Assembly (NCBI GenBank): GCA_963724435.1
Contig: CAVRUN010000001.1
Location: 1,178,001 to 1,242,000, forward strand
Length of the DNA: 64,000 nt
DNA from: AP-15 sp963724435
Lineage (GTDB): Bacteria > Pseudomonadota > Alphaproteobacteria > ATCC43930 > CGMCC-115725
Reading direction: 5' to 3'
This document shows, piece by piece, positions 45,163-53,028 of the stretch. How positions within the stretch are numbered: the first letter of the stretch is position 1; every line of letters begins with the position of its first letter. The notes beneath the pieces are model-generated. The model was given only the letters and a program-made list of their open reading frames with translations. It was not told the DNA's origin and did not search any database. The translations under genes were made by a program, and so were the position numbers.

Positions 45163-45732
45163 TTAACTGAGCGGCGGAAGCAGACGATGGGTGAGCGTCC
45201 GCGGCAAAATGCCGACCCGGCGCGGATCCTCGAACGAGGTCGGCCGCCGAGCATAGACCACAAAACCGGCGCGCTGATAGGTCGCGAGCGCCTTTGGATG
45301 ATCGTAGGTCGAGGTGTGCAGCCAAAACCGGTCGATCGGCCGGGCGGTCCAGGCGCGGTCGATTGCCGCCTGCAGCATATAGGGGCCGTAGCCGCGGCCG
45401 ATGAAATCGGGGACGAGCCCGAAGTAGCACAGCTTGGTTTCGCGGGGCTCGGCGGTGTCGAGCTCGAAAAACCCGGCCGGCACACCCCCGACATAAAGCA
45501 CAAAAATCTCGATCGTCGGCTTGGCAATCAGCTGCGCCAGCGCTGCGTCACCAAAAAGCCGCCGCTCGAACCACAGCCACGGCTCGCCCACCGTGTCATA
45601 GATGTAACGGTAGAACGACACCGTGCAGCTCTCGGCGCGCATCAGGGCAAGCTTACCCGCCGGCAACGGCACCCGCCCAGTCGGCGGGCGCGCCAGCATT
45701 TCCAGATAGGTGATGGTGTCCTGCAGCAACAT
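45163..45732 (-). CDS. GNAT family N-acetyltransferase
   Basis: Protein of 189 residues with a GNAT fold: FVLYVGGVPAGFFELDTAE, then the acetyl-CoA loop VPDFIGRGYGPYMLQAAI and WLHTSTYDHPKALATYQRAGF, with the typical tyrosine near the end. The acceptor is unknown. I chose the ATG at 45732, 4 bases after the sseA stop, because the longer frame (to 45810) overlaps sseA and has no family similarity. It is the last gene of alaX-sseA-GNAT. Confidence 0.88.
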   Translation of the reverse strand: MLLQDTITYLEMLARPPTGRVPLPAGKLALMRAESCTVSFYRYIYDTVGEPWLWFERRLFGDAALAQLIAKPTIEIFVLYVGGVPAGFFELDTAEPRETKLCYFGLVPDFIGRGYGPYMLQAAIDRAWTARPIDRFWLHTSTYDHPKALATYQRAGFVVYARRPTSFEDPRRVGILPRTLTHRLLPPLS

Positions 45733-45736
45733 CAGA

Positions 45737-46606
45737 TCAGGTCCGCGCTGCCTGTCCGGTCTCAACCGGCGTGTCACCGGGCAGACCCCATTCCGACCAG
45801 CTGCCGTCATACACCGCCGCCCCGGGATGGCCTATCAAATGCAGCGCAAACGCCAGTGCGCAGGCGGTGACCCCCGACCCGCAGCTCGTCAAGATCGGAC
45901 GGTCGAGGGCCACCCCGGCCTCTTGAAACAAGGATCTCAGCGCCTCAGCGCTCTTCATCTGCTTCGTCTCGGGATCGGTCACCCGGTCGTACGGCAAGTT
46001 GCGGCTGCCAGGGATATGGCCGCTGCGCAACCCAGGGCGGACTTCCGGCGTCGAACCGTCAAAGCGGCCGGCAGCGCGGGCGTCGACCACCTGCTCCTGC
46101 CGACTCGACAGGTTGGCAATGACGGCGGCTTTGTCACGCACCAGCGACCGATCGAAGCGCGCGGTGAACCGGCGAGGGGCCGCGTTCGGAATGCTCGCGG
46201 TCAACGGACGCCCTTCAGACTTCCATTGCGGCAACCCGCCATTGAGTAACGCCACATCTTGGTGCCCGAACATGCGCAGCATCCACCAGGCGCGGCCGGC
46301 CGAAGACAGTCCGTTCGTGTCGTAGACAATGACCTTGTCGCCGTCGCCGATCCCGAGCGCGCCAATTTTTTGCGCGAACAGATCGGGCGAGGGGATCATA
46401 TGCGGCAGGCTGTTGCCGGGCTCGGCGATGTCGTCGATGTCGAAGAAAACTGCGCCGGGAATATGCTCGCGGTCATAATTTTCGCGCGCGGTGGGGGTGA
46501 TGCCGGGCAGTGTGAACGACGCGTCGATGATGCGGACCCGCGGATCGCCGAGATGTGCCGCGAGCCAATCGGCGTCAACCAGCGCCTCAGGATGGGCATA
46601 GGGCAT
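45737..46606 (-). CDS. sseA: 3-mercaptopyruvate/thiosulfate sulfurtransferase
   Basis: Two-domain rhodanese of 289 residues. The N-terminal non-catalytic domain has VDADWLAAHLGDPRVRIIDASF and AVFFDIDDIAEPGNSLPHM. The C-terminal catalytic domain has the active Cys in LTSCGSGVTACALAFAL. The CGSGVTA loop is that of mercaptopyruvate sulfurtransferases, so it probably transfers sulfur from 3-mercaptopyruvate to cyanide or thiols. It follows alaX by 3 bases with a GGAGG site. Cysteine synthase is two genes upstream, so the group handles cysteine and its breakdown products. Confidence 0.94.
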   Translation of the reverse strand: MPYAHPEALVDADWLAAHLGDPRVRIIDASFTLPGITPTARENYDREHIPGAVFFDIDDIAEPGNSLPHMIPSPDLFAQKIGALGIGDGDKVIVYDTNGLSSAGRAWWMLRMFGHQDVALLNGGLPQWKSEGRPLTASIPNAAPRRFTARFDRSLVRDKAAVIANLSSRQEQVVDARAAGRFDGSTPEVRPGLRSGHIPGSRNLPYDRVTDPETKQMKSAEALRSLFQEAGVALDRPILTSCGSGVTACALAFALHLIGHPGAAVYDGSWSEWGLPGDTPVETGQAART

Positions 46607-46609
46607 CGG

Positions 46610-47332
46610 TCAGTCCTCCGGATATGACGCGAAAGCGACGTTAATACGGCGGTTCTGGCGGCCCTTGTTCTCGATCTTGGTGACCGCAACTCGGCCGATC
46701 TCGGCGATATTGGCGACATGCGTTCCGCCGCAAGGCTGCAGATCAACCCCGGCGATCTCCACCAGCCGCACGCGGCCGTTGCCGGTCGGCGGTTTGACCG
46801 ACATCGTCCGCACAAGATCGGGCTGGGCTGCGAGTTCGTCGTCGCTGATCCACCGTGGCGCGACCGGATAACCGGCGGCGATTAAGTCATTGAGCCGCGC
46901 GGTTATCGCGTCCTTGTCGAGGCTCGATCCCGGCACGTCGAAATCGAGCCGGCCGCGACCGTCCGCAACTTGCCCCCCGGTCACCGCCCCCGGCACCACC
47001 GCACATAATAAGTGCAGGCAGGTGTGCATGCGCATTAGTCGGTGGCGGCGCTCCCAATCGATCTCGACGGTCAGTTCGATGCCAGGCAAAGGCAATGTGA
47101 CGCCGGGAGCTGGAACATGGATTACGTCGTCGGAGCCATCCCCTTTCACGCTGTCGACGACCGCGATCGTCTCGCCCGAGGAAAGGCGCAACACGCCGGT
47201 GTCGCCCGGCTGCCCACCGCCCATCGGATAAAAGGCGGTGCGGTCGAGGCGTATCCCGCGCCCGTCAACGCCAACAACCCGCGCCGTGCAGCTGCGCAGG
47301 TACGCATCATCGCGAAATAAAAGCTCCGTCAT
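46610..47332 (-). CDS. Alanyl-tRNA editing protein (AlaX type)
   Basis: Stand-alone editing domain related to alanyl-tRNA synthetase, 240 residues. It would hydrolyse mischarged Ser- or Gly-tRNA-Ala. The zinc site is in RLMRMHTCLHLLCAV (HxxxH) and CGGTHVANIAEIG. The start has AFYPMGGGQPGDTG, as in AlaX-M/L proteins. The length fits the longer AlaX group with an N-terminal beta-barrel part. It has a GAGGGG site and is the first gene of a three-gene unit with sseA. Confidence 0.93.
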   Translation of the reverse strand: MTELLFRDDAYLRSCTARVVGVDGRGIRLDRTAFYPMGGGQPGDTGVLRLSSGETIAVVDSVKGDGSDDVIHVPAPGVTLPLPGIELTVEIDWERRHRLMRMHTCLHLLCAVVPGAVTGGQVADGRGRLDFDVPGSSLDKDAITARLNDLIAAGYPVAPRWISDDELAAQPDLVRTMSVKPPTGNGRVRLVEIAGVDLQPCGGTHVANIAEIGRVAVTKIENKGRQNRRINVAFASYPED

Positions 47333-47341
47333 CCGCCCCTC

Positions 47342-47400
47342 TTGTTGCCGTCCCGGCCTGCTCTCAGCGGTGGATCCGGGCTTTCGCCGGGCCAGCGGAT
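47342..47400. repeat. REP-like palindromic repeat between cysK and alaX
   Basis: Imperfect palindromes on the minus strand with the core GGCGAAAGCC (47379-47388), flanked by CCCGG-type stems. The core is shared with the repeat at 14861-14913. It lies just upstream of the alaX ribosome binding site and downstream of cysK, so it may affect either transcript. Confidence 0.5.
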
Positions 47401-47428
47401 ATGCGGGTAAATGTGCATAATCCGCTTG

Positions 47429-48433
47429 TCACCTTTCGAGCCATGCGGGGGTAGGTAAGTTTTTCTCGCGCAAAAAAGCCGGGTTGAATAGCTTCGATAA
47501 GTAGCGGGTACCGAAATCACAGAGTATCGTCACGATCGTGTGGCCGGGCCCGAGGACTCTTGCGAGCCTGATCGCGCCGCACACATTGATGCCGGTCGAG
47601 CCGCCGAGCACCAGTCCCTCATCCTCGACGAGGCTGAACAGCACGGGCAGCATCTCCTCATCGGTGATCTGGAATTGGCCGTCGGGCGCAAAGCCTTCGA
47701 GGTTCTTGGTCTCGCGGTTGTTGCCGATGCCCTCGGTGATCGAATTGCCTTCGGGCTTGAACTCGCGCCGCGCATACCAGCTGTAAATTCCCGACCCCAT
47801 GCAGTCAGCGAGATAAATTTTCACATCCGGGTTGCGCTCGCGCAGTGCGATGCCGACCCCCGACAGGGTTCCGCCGGTTCCGACCGAGCAGGTAAAGCCA
47901 TCGACCTTGCCGTCGGTCTGCTCCCAAATTTCCGCACCGGTCGTTTCATAGTGGCCGCGCCGGTTGGCGAGATTGTCGAACTGGTTGGCCCAAATCGCCC
48001 CGTTGGGTTCCTGCGCCGCGATCTCGGCGGCGAGCCGCTCCGAATAGCGCACGTAGTTGTTTGGGTTGGTATAGGGCGCGGCGGGCACGAGCCGCAGATC
48101 GGCGCCGCACAGCCGCAGCATGTCTTTTTTTTCCTGGCTCTGGGTCTCGGGCATGATGATGACCGTGCGGTAGCCCCGGGCGTTCCCCACCAGCGCCAAG
48201 CCGATGCCGGTGTTGCCGGCGGTGCCCTCGACGATCACTCCGCCCGGCCGCAGCAAGCCGCGCTCCTCGGCATCCTTGATGATGTAGAGCGCCGCGCGAT
48301 CCTTGACCGACCCGCCGGGGTTCAAGAATTCGGCCTTGCCGAGTATCGTGCAGCCGGTCTCCTCCGAGGCCCGCCGCAATTTGATCAGCGGCGTGTTGCC
48401 GACCGTCCCGACAAAGCCGTCGCGGATCTGCAT
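47429..48433 (-). CDS. cysK: Cysteine synthase A (O-acetylserine sulfhydrylase)
   Basis: PLP enzyme that makes cysteine from O-acetylserine and sulfide. It has about 334 residues. The lysine that binds PLP is in LNPGGSVKDRAALYI, followed by EGTAGNTGIGLALVG. The serine-rich phosphate loop is in TCSVGTGGTLSGVG, and GGSTGINVCGAIRLA is near the end. I prefer the ATG at 48433 because GGAG lies at good spacing before it; 48445 would add four residues. A run of eight A codes for Lys-Lys near the middle. A REP-like repeat follows it. Confidence 0.94.
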   Translation of the reverse strand: MQIRDGFVGTVGNTPLIKLRRASEETGCTILGKAEFLNPGGSVKDRAALYIIKDAEERGLLRPGGVIVEGTAGNTGIGLALVGNARGYRTVIIMPETQSQEKKDMLRLCGADLRLVPAAPYTNPNNYVRYSERLAAEIAAQEPNGAIWANQFDNLANRRGHYETTGAEIWEQTDGKVDGFTCSVGTGGTLSGVGIALRERNPDVKIYLADCMGSGIYSWYARREFKPEGNSITEGIGNNRETKNLEGFAPDGQFQITDEEMLPVLFSLVEDEGLVLGGSTGINVCGAIRLARVLGPGHTIVTILCDFGTRYLSKLFNPAFLREKNLPTPAWLER

Positions 48434-48641
48434 TGGTTTCTCCATTCGCCCGCGTTTGCGGCGGGACTATCGGGCCCGGGCCGAGCAGACGCAAGCAAAG
48501 CAAACGGCGCAAGCGCGCCCGATTGTCGGCCGAGACGGCGGGGTCACGCAGCCGACCAGCCCGATCGCAGTTCCAAACCATAGATCGTAGCCGTCGCCAC
48601 TCCGGCATCGGAACCGTCACCGAACCGAACCACTGATCGAG

Positions 48642-49037
48642 CTACCGTAGGATGTTGAGTGCGAGGCCGTGTGAGGCTTGCGTCAGCCGGTCGTCGTTGG
48701 TCCACAGCGCTTCGCAGCTATGATGCTGCGCACACGCTAGGTGCAGCGCATCCGGTGTTCTGATCCCGAACCGTGCGCGCAGTTGAGCGGCTTGCAGATA
48801 CACCGGCTCTGGCATGGCCAGCGACGTAAATTGGTCGAATAACCCGGAATATGCGCGCTCCAGAACTGGGTCGCCGCGCTTGATTGGCGCAACCAGACAT
48901 TCGAGTTTCACCAATGACGAAATCGCAAAATCGGGTGCGACCGCTGCTGTCATTGCTCGTTCGAGCGGTTCGCCCCAGCGGGTATGGCCTTCGACGAGGT
49001 ATATTAGGAGACACGCATCAAAGTAGATCAGTCCCAT
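48642..49037 (-). CDS. vapC: PIN-domain ribonuclease toxin (VapC-like)
   Basis: Protein of 131 residues with a PIN fold. The four acidic metal-binding residues are in IYFDACLLIYLVE, SSLVKLECLVAP, RTPDALHLACAQ and ALWTNDDRLTQ. VapC toxins cleave tRNA or rRNA and are blocked by the partner antitoxin. The start overlaps the antitoxin stop by 10 bases, so translation is coupled. Confidence 0.92.
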   Translation of the reverse strand: MGLIYFDACLLIYLVEGHTRWGEPLERAMTAAVAPDFAISSLVKLECLVAPIKRGDPVLERAYSGLFDQFTSLAMPEPVYLQAAQLRARFGIRTPDALHLACAQHHSCEALWTNDDRLTQASHGLALNILR

Positions 49038-49300
49038 GAACGCCGCTCTTGCTCGATCGCAGCGTCGATTTCTTCAGCGGAGCGTCGCGCATACGCCGCT
49101 AAGGGATGCGACTTCAACCAGCCCAGAATCGCTTCGGCAGTACCAGCACTAAACGCCGCGGTTTTTTCGGTTCGAACCGGCACGAGCCGTGCGACCGCCG
49201 CGCCGCGATTGGCGATGACGACATCTTCTCCCGCCTGCGCCGCCCTGATCAATTGCGATAGCCGATTTTTTGCTTCCAGAACATTGACCTGCACCGGCAT
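49028..49300 (-). CDS. Phd/YefM-type antitoxin (VapB-like)
   Basis: Antitoxin of 90 residues. The N-terminal DNA-binding part VNVLEAKNRLSQLIRAAQAGEDVVIANRGAAVARLVP is the Phd/YefM signature. The C-terminal part (SHPLAAYARRSAEEIDAAIEQE) would wrap the toxin. I chose the ATG at 49300, with GGAGGAGG close by; 49312 is also possible. The ATG at 49330 lies inside a palindromic operator and is unlikely. The protein should repress its own promoter through that site. Confidence 0.9.
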   Translation of the reverse strand: MPVQVNVLEAKNRLSQLIRAAQAGEDVVIANRGAAVARLVPVRTEKTAAFSAGTAEAILGWLKSHPLAAYARRSAEEIDAAIEQERRSWD

Positions 49301-49314
49301 CCTCCTCCGCATCC

Positions 49315-49338
49315 TGGCTATTATGGCCATATTAGCCA
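49315..49338. promoter_or_regulatory. Palindromic operator of the toxin-antitoxin operon
   Basis: TGGCTA and TAGCCA arms flank a central ATGGCCAT palindrome across 24 bases, with two mismatches between them. It lies 15 bases upstream of the antitoxin start on the minus strand, where Phd/YefM-type antitoxins normally bind to repress the operon. Confidence 0.7.
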
Positions 49339-49521
49339 GACTAATCCAGGATGCTTTCCCGAATCGTTAGCTCAGCGGCCTCGCACGAACCCATCCCAAT
49401 TCGCGGCCGCGAGGTGGGCGGGAAAACGGTTAAGAGATTGGATTCATTAAACAGGAAGTCAGTTGCTCGTCAGCGGTTCAGAATCAACGAACTGCGCGAT
49501 CAAACGGTGTAATGGTTGGAC

Positions 49522-52500
49522 ATGGCACTGGCTGATTTTGTTCATCTGCGGGTTCACTCGGCTTACTCGCTGTCATCGGGCGCGATCACGATCAAGGATC
49601 TGGCCGCACGCTGCAAAGCTGGGCATATGCCGGCAGTCGCGATCACCGACAGTGGCAATCTGTTCGGCGCGCTCGAATTCGCGACCGCCTGCGCCGCCGC
49701 TGGAGTGCAACCGATCATTGGCTGCGAATTGGCGCTTGCGCGTGCCGACGGTAACCGCGGCAACGGCGCGCTAATCCGTCCCGTAACGGAGCCCGACCGC
49801 TTGGTCGTGTTGGTCCAGAGCGAGACCGGATACCGCAATCTGTTGGCTCTGGTCAGCAATGCCTTTCTCGACAGCGACGGCGTCTCGGAACCAACGGTGG
49901 CAATCGCCGATCTCACAAAACACAGCAATGGCCTTCTTTGCCTGGCTGGCGGCTCCAAGGGACCGGTCGGCAGATTGCTCGCCGAGGGCCAAAACGACGC
50001 TGCCGAAATGGCGTTGGGTGAGCTGAAAACGGCGTTTCCCGGCCGGCTCTATATCGAGCTGATGCGACATGGCGGCAATGATGAGGCGCGCAGTGAGCCC
50101 GGCCTTATCGATCTCGCCTATCGCCACGGTCTTCCCCTCGTGGCGACCAACGACGCCTATTTTCCCGACCGCGATTTCTACGAGGCGCACGATGCCCTTT
50201 TATGCATCGCGCAAAGCAAGGCAGTCGCCGACAACGACCGCAAGCGGCTGACGCAATCGCACTACTTTCGGCCAGCAGCGGAGATGCGCGAGGTCTTCGC
50301 TGATTTGCCGGAAGCTTGCGACAATACGCTCGTGATCGCGCAGCGCTGCGCTTATATCCCGCGGCCGCGCCAGCCGATCCTGCCGGCCTTCCCCACCGCC
50401 GAAGGCGAGGACGAAAAGACTGCCTTGCGCCGCGCGGCATCAGCCGGTCTCGACGCGCGTCTCGCCCCGCTCGGTATTGAGGAGGCGGAGGTGCGGCCCT
50501 ATCGCGAACGGCTCGAATACGAGCTCGGCACGATTATCCAGATGGGGTTTGCCGGCTATTTCCTGATCGTCGCCGACTTTATCCAATGGGCCAAGCGCGA
50601 GGGCATCCCGGTTGGGCCTGGGCGCGGCTCGGGCGCCGGCTCGGTAGTCGCCTGGGCGTTGACGATCACCGATCTCGACCCGCTGCGCTTTGGTCTGCTG
50701 TTCGAGCGTTTTCTGAACCCCGAGCGTATCTCGATGCCGGATTTCGATATCGATTTCTGCCAGGACCGGCGCGACGAAGTGATCCGCTACGTCCAGCAGA
50801 AATACGGCCGCGATCGCGTGGCGCAGATCATCACCTTTGGAAAGCTGCAGGCGCGGGCGGTGCTACGCGATGTCGGCCGGGTCCTGGCGATGCCCTATGG
50901 CCAGATCGATCGGCTCTGTAAATTGGTCCCCAACAATCCGGCGCACCCCGTCACCTTGGAAAAAGCGATCGCCGGCGAGCCCGCGTTGCAGCAGGCCCGC
51001 GAGAGCGACGAAGCAGTCGCGCGGCTGATCGAGATTTCATTAAAGCTCGAAGGACTTTACCGCCACGCCTCGACGCATGCCGCGGGTGTCGTGATCGGCG
51101 ATCGGCCGTTGGTCGAGTTGGTGCCGCTCTATCGCGACCCGCGCTCGGACATACCGGCGACCCAGTTCAACATGAAGTGGGTTGAACTCGCCGGTCTCGT
51201 CAAATTCGATTTTCTCGGGCTTAAGACGCTGACTGTACTAGCGCGGTGCCTTGAATTGTTAAGAGCGCGCGGTATCGCGCTCGATCTCACCAATTTGCCG
51301 CTCGACGATCGCCCGACTTTCGAGCTTTTGAGCGCCGGCGATACGGTCGGGGTGTTCCAGGTCGAAGGTGCGGGCGTGCGCGACATGCTGAGACGCCTGC
51401 GCCCGGACCGCTTCGAGGACATCATCGCCGCCAACGCGCTGTACCGGCCGGGTCCGATGGAGAACATCCCGCGCTACATCGCGGTCAAGCACGGCGAAGA
51501 GGCGCCCGATTACCTGCACCCGGCGCTCGAACCGATCCTCGCGGCAACCTACGGGGTCATGACCTACCAGGAGCAGGTTATGCAGATCGCCCAGGTGCTG
51601 GCCGGCTACACGCTGGGCGGCGCCGATCTGCTGCGTCGTGCGATGGGCAAGAAGATCCAATCGGAGATGGACGCGCAACGCCAGCAGTTCGTGGACGGAG
51701 CGGTGGTGCGCGGTGTTGAGAGGGAGCGGGCCGAGCTAATCTTTGACCAGATGGCGAAATTTGCCGGCTATGGGTTCAACAAACCGCATGCTGCAGCCTA
51801 TGCGCTGATCACCTATCAGACCGCCTATCTAAAGGCGAATTACCCGGTAGAGTTTCTCGCCGCATCGATGACGCTCGACCTCGGCAACACCGATAAGCTG
51901 CACCATTTTCGCCAGGAACTGGACCGGCTCGGCATCCGCCTACTGCCGCCGGACATCAACCGCTCGCAGCCGACCTTTTCGGTCGAGATCGATCGCAAGA
52001 GCGCTAAACCCGCGATCCGCTATGCGCTGGCCGCGGTCAAGGGCGTCGGCGAGCAGGCGATGATCGAGCTGGTCCGCGAGCGCGATCGCAACGGGCCGTT
52101 CAAGGACCTCGCCGATTTCGCTTTCCGGCTCGACGCGAAGAGTTTCAACCGCCGTCAGTTTGAAAGCCTCGCCCGCGCCGGCGCGTTCGATTCGATCAAT
52201 CCCAACCGGGCGCAAACCGTGGCCTCAACGGAAGTATTGTTGCGCCACGCCAGCCGAGCCGCCGAGGATCGCGAAACCCGGCAGGAAAGCTTGTTCGGTG
52301 CGATCGACCCGGCCTTCGCACCGCAGCCCTCCTTGCCGATCGTCGAGGACTGGCCGGCGGTCGAAAAACTGCAGCAGGAATTTGCGGCTATTGGCTTTTA
52401 CCTGTCGAGCCACCCGCTCGATGCCTATGGCAAGAGCCTGGAACGCGCCGGGATTCTGCGCTGCGCTGATTTACCCGCGGCATTGGCTGCGAATACCACG

Positions 52501-52980
52501 ACCCGTTTCCGGCTCGCCAGTATTGTCGTCGGCCGCAAAGAGCGTATGTCAGCGCGCGGCAACCGCTTTGCGTTTGTCCAGATGTCGGACCCGAGTGGGG
52601 TGTACGAAGTCACCCTGTTCGCCGAGATGCTGCGCGAAGCCCGCGCCCTGTTCGAGTCGGGCCAACCGGTTGTTGTGACCGTGGACGTGCGCAGCGAGGA
52701 AGACAATTTGCGGCTTACAGCACAAAAGATCGAGCCGCTCGACGATGTCGTCGCCCATGCCGCGGCCGGGCTGCGGGTGTTTTTGGGCGAAGAGCGGGCG
52801 CTCTCTCACCTGAAAAACCTGTTCACCCGCGACACCGGCGGGCGCGGTCGGGTAACGGTTGTGCTCGACCTCGATGACGGCGAGGTCGAGATCGCAATCC
52901 CCGGTGGGTTCCGCGTCGACCCCAGGATGCGGGCCGCGGTCAAGTCCCTCCCCGGCATCGTCGACGTCCACGATATTTGA
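49522..52980 (+). CDS. dnaE: DNA polymerase III subunit alpha
   Basis: Replicative polymerase of 1152 residues. The N-terminal PHP domain starts with FVHLRVHSAYSLSSGAI. The palm has PDFDIDFCQDRRDEVI with catalytic aspartates and VGPGRGSGAGSVVAWAL. Then come TYGVMTYQEQVMQIAQVLAGY, KPHAAAYALITYQTAYLKANYP, the helix-hairpin-helix part (AVKGVGEQAMIELV) and an OB-fold (RLASIVVGRKERMSARGNRFAFVQMSD). I use the ATG at 49522; a TTG at 49516 is also in frame. It is not an ImuA/ImuB-linked DnaE2. Confidence 0.96.
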   Translation: MALADFVHLRVHSAYSLSSGAITIKDLAARCKAGHMPAVAITDSGNLFGALEFATACAAAGVQPIIGCELALARADGNRGNGALIRPVTEPDRLVVLVQSETGYRNLLALVSNAFLDSDGVSEPTVAIADLTKHSNGLLCLAGGSKGPVGRLLAEGQNDAAEMALGELKTAFPGRLYIELMRHGGNDEARSEPGLIDLAYRHGLPLVATNDAYFPDRDFYEAHDALLCIAQSKAVADNDRKRLTQSHYFRPAAEMREVFADLPEACDNTLVIAQRCAYIPRPRQPILPAFPTAEGEDEKTALRRAASAGLDARLAPLGIEEAEVRPYRERLEYELGTIIQMGFAGYFLIVADFIQWAKREGIPVGPGRGSGAGSVVAWALTITDLDPLRFGLLFERFLNPERISMPDFDIDFCQDRRDEVIRYVQQKYGRDRVAQIITFGKLQARAVLRDVGRVLAMPYGQIDRLCKLVPNNPAHPVTLEKAIAGEPALQQARESDEAVARLIEISLKLEGLYRHASTHAAGVVIGDRPLVELVPLYRDPRSDIPATQFNMKWVELAGLVKFDFLGLKTLTVLARCLELLRARGIALDLTNLPLDDRPTFELLSAGDTVGVFQVEGAGVRDMLRRLRPDRFEDIIAANALYRPGPMENIPRYIAVKHGEEAPDYLHPALEPILAATYGVMTYQEQVMQIAQVLAGYTLGGADLLRRAMGKKIQSEMDAQRQQFVDGAVVRGVERERAELIFDQMAKFAGYGFNKPHAAAYALITYQTAYLKANYPVEFLAASMTLDLGNTDKLHHFRQELDRLGIRLLPPDINRSQPTFSVEIDRKSAKPAIRYALAAVKGVGEQAMIELVRERDRNGPFKDLADFAFRLDAKSFNRRQFESLARAGAFDSINPNRAQTVASTEVLLRHASRAAEDRETRQESLFGAIDPAFAPQPSLPIVEDWPAVEKLQQEFAAIGFYLSSHPLDAYGKSLERAGILRCADLPAALAANTTTRFRLASIVVGRKERMSARGNRFAFVQMSDPSGVYEVTLFAEMLREARALFESGQPVVVTVDVRSEEDNLRLTAQKIEPLDDVVAHAAAGLRVFLGEERALSHLKNLFTRDTGGRGRVTVVLDLDDGEVEIAIPGGFRVDPRMRAAVKSLPGIVDVHDI

Positions 52981-53028
52981 CGAGAACCGTCTACATCCTG
53001 GCCCTGCTGTCGATCAGGTCCGCAGTAT

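Noticed and set aside
48125..48132. Run of eight T (A on the coding strand) in cysK as a programmed frameshift site
   Set aside because: The cysK frame is intact on both sides, and the run simply codes for Lys-Lys.
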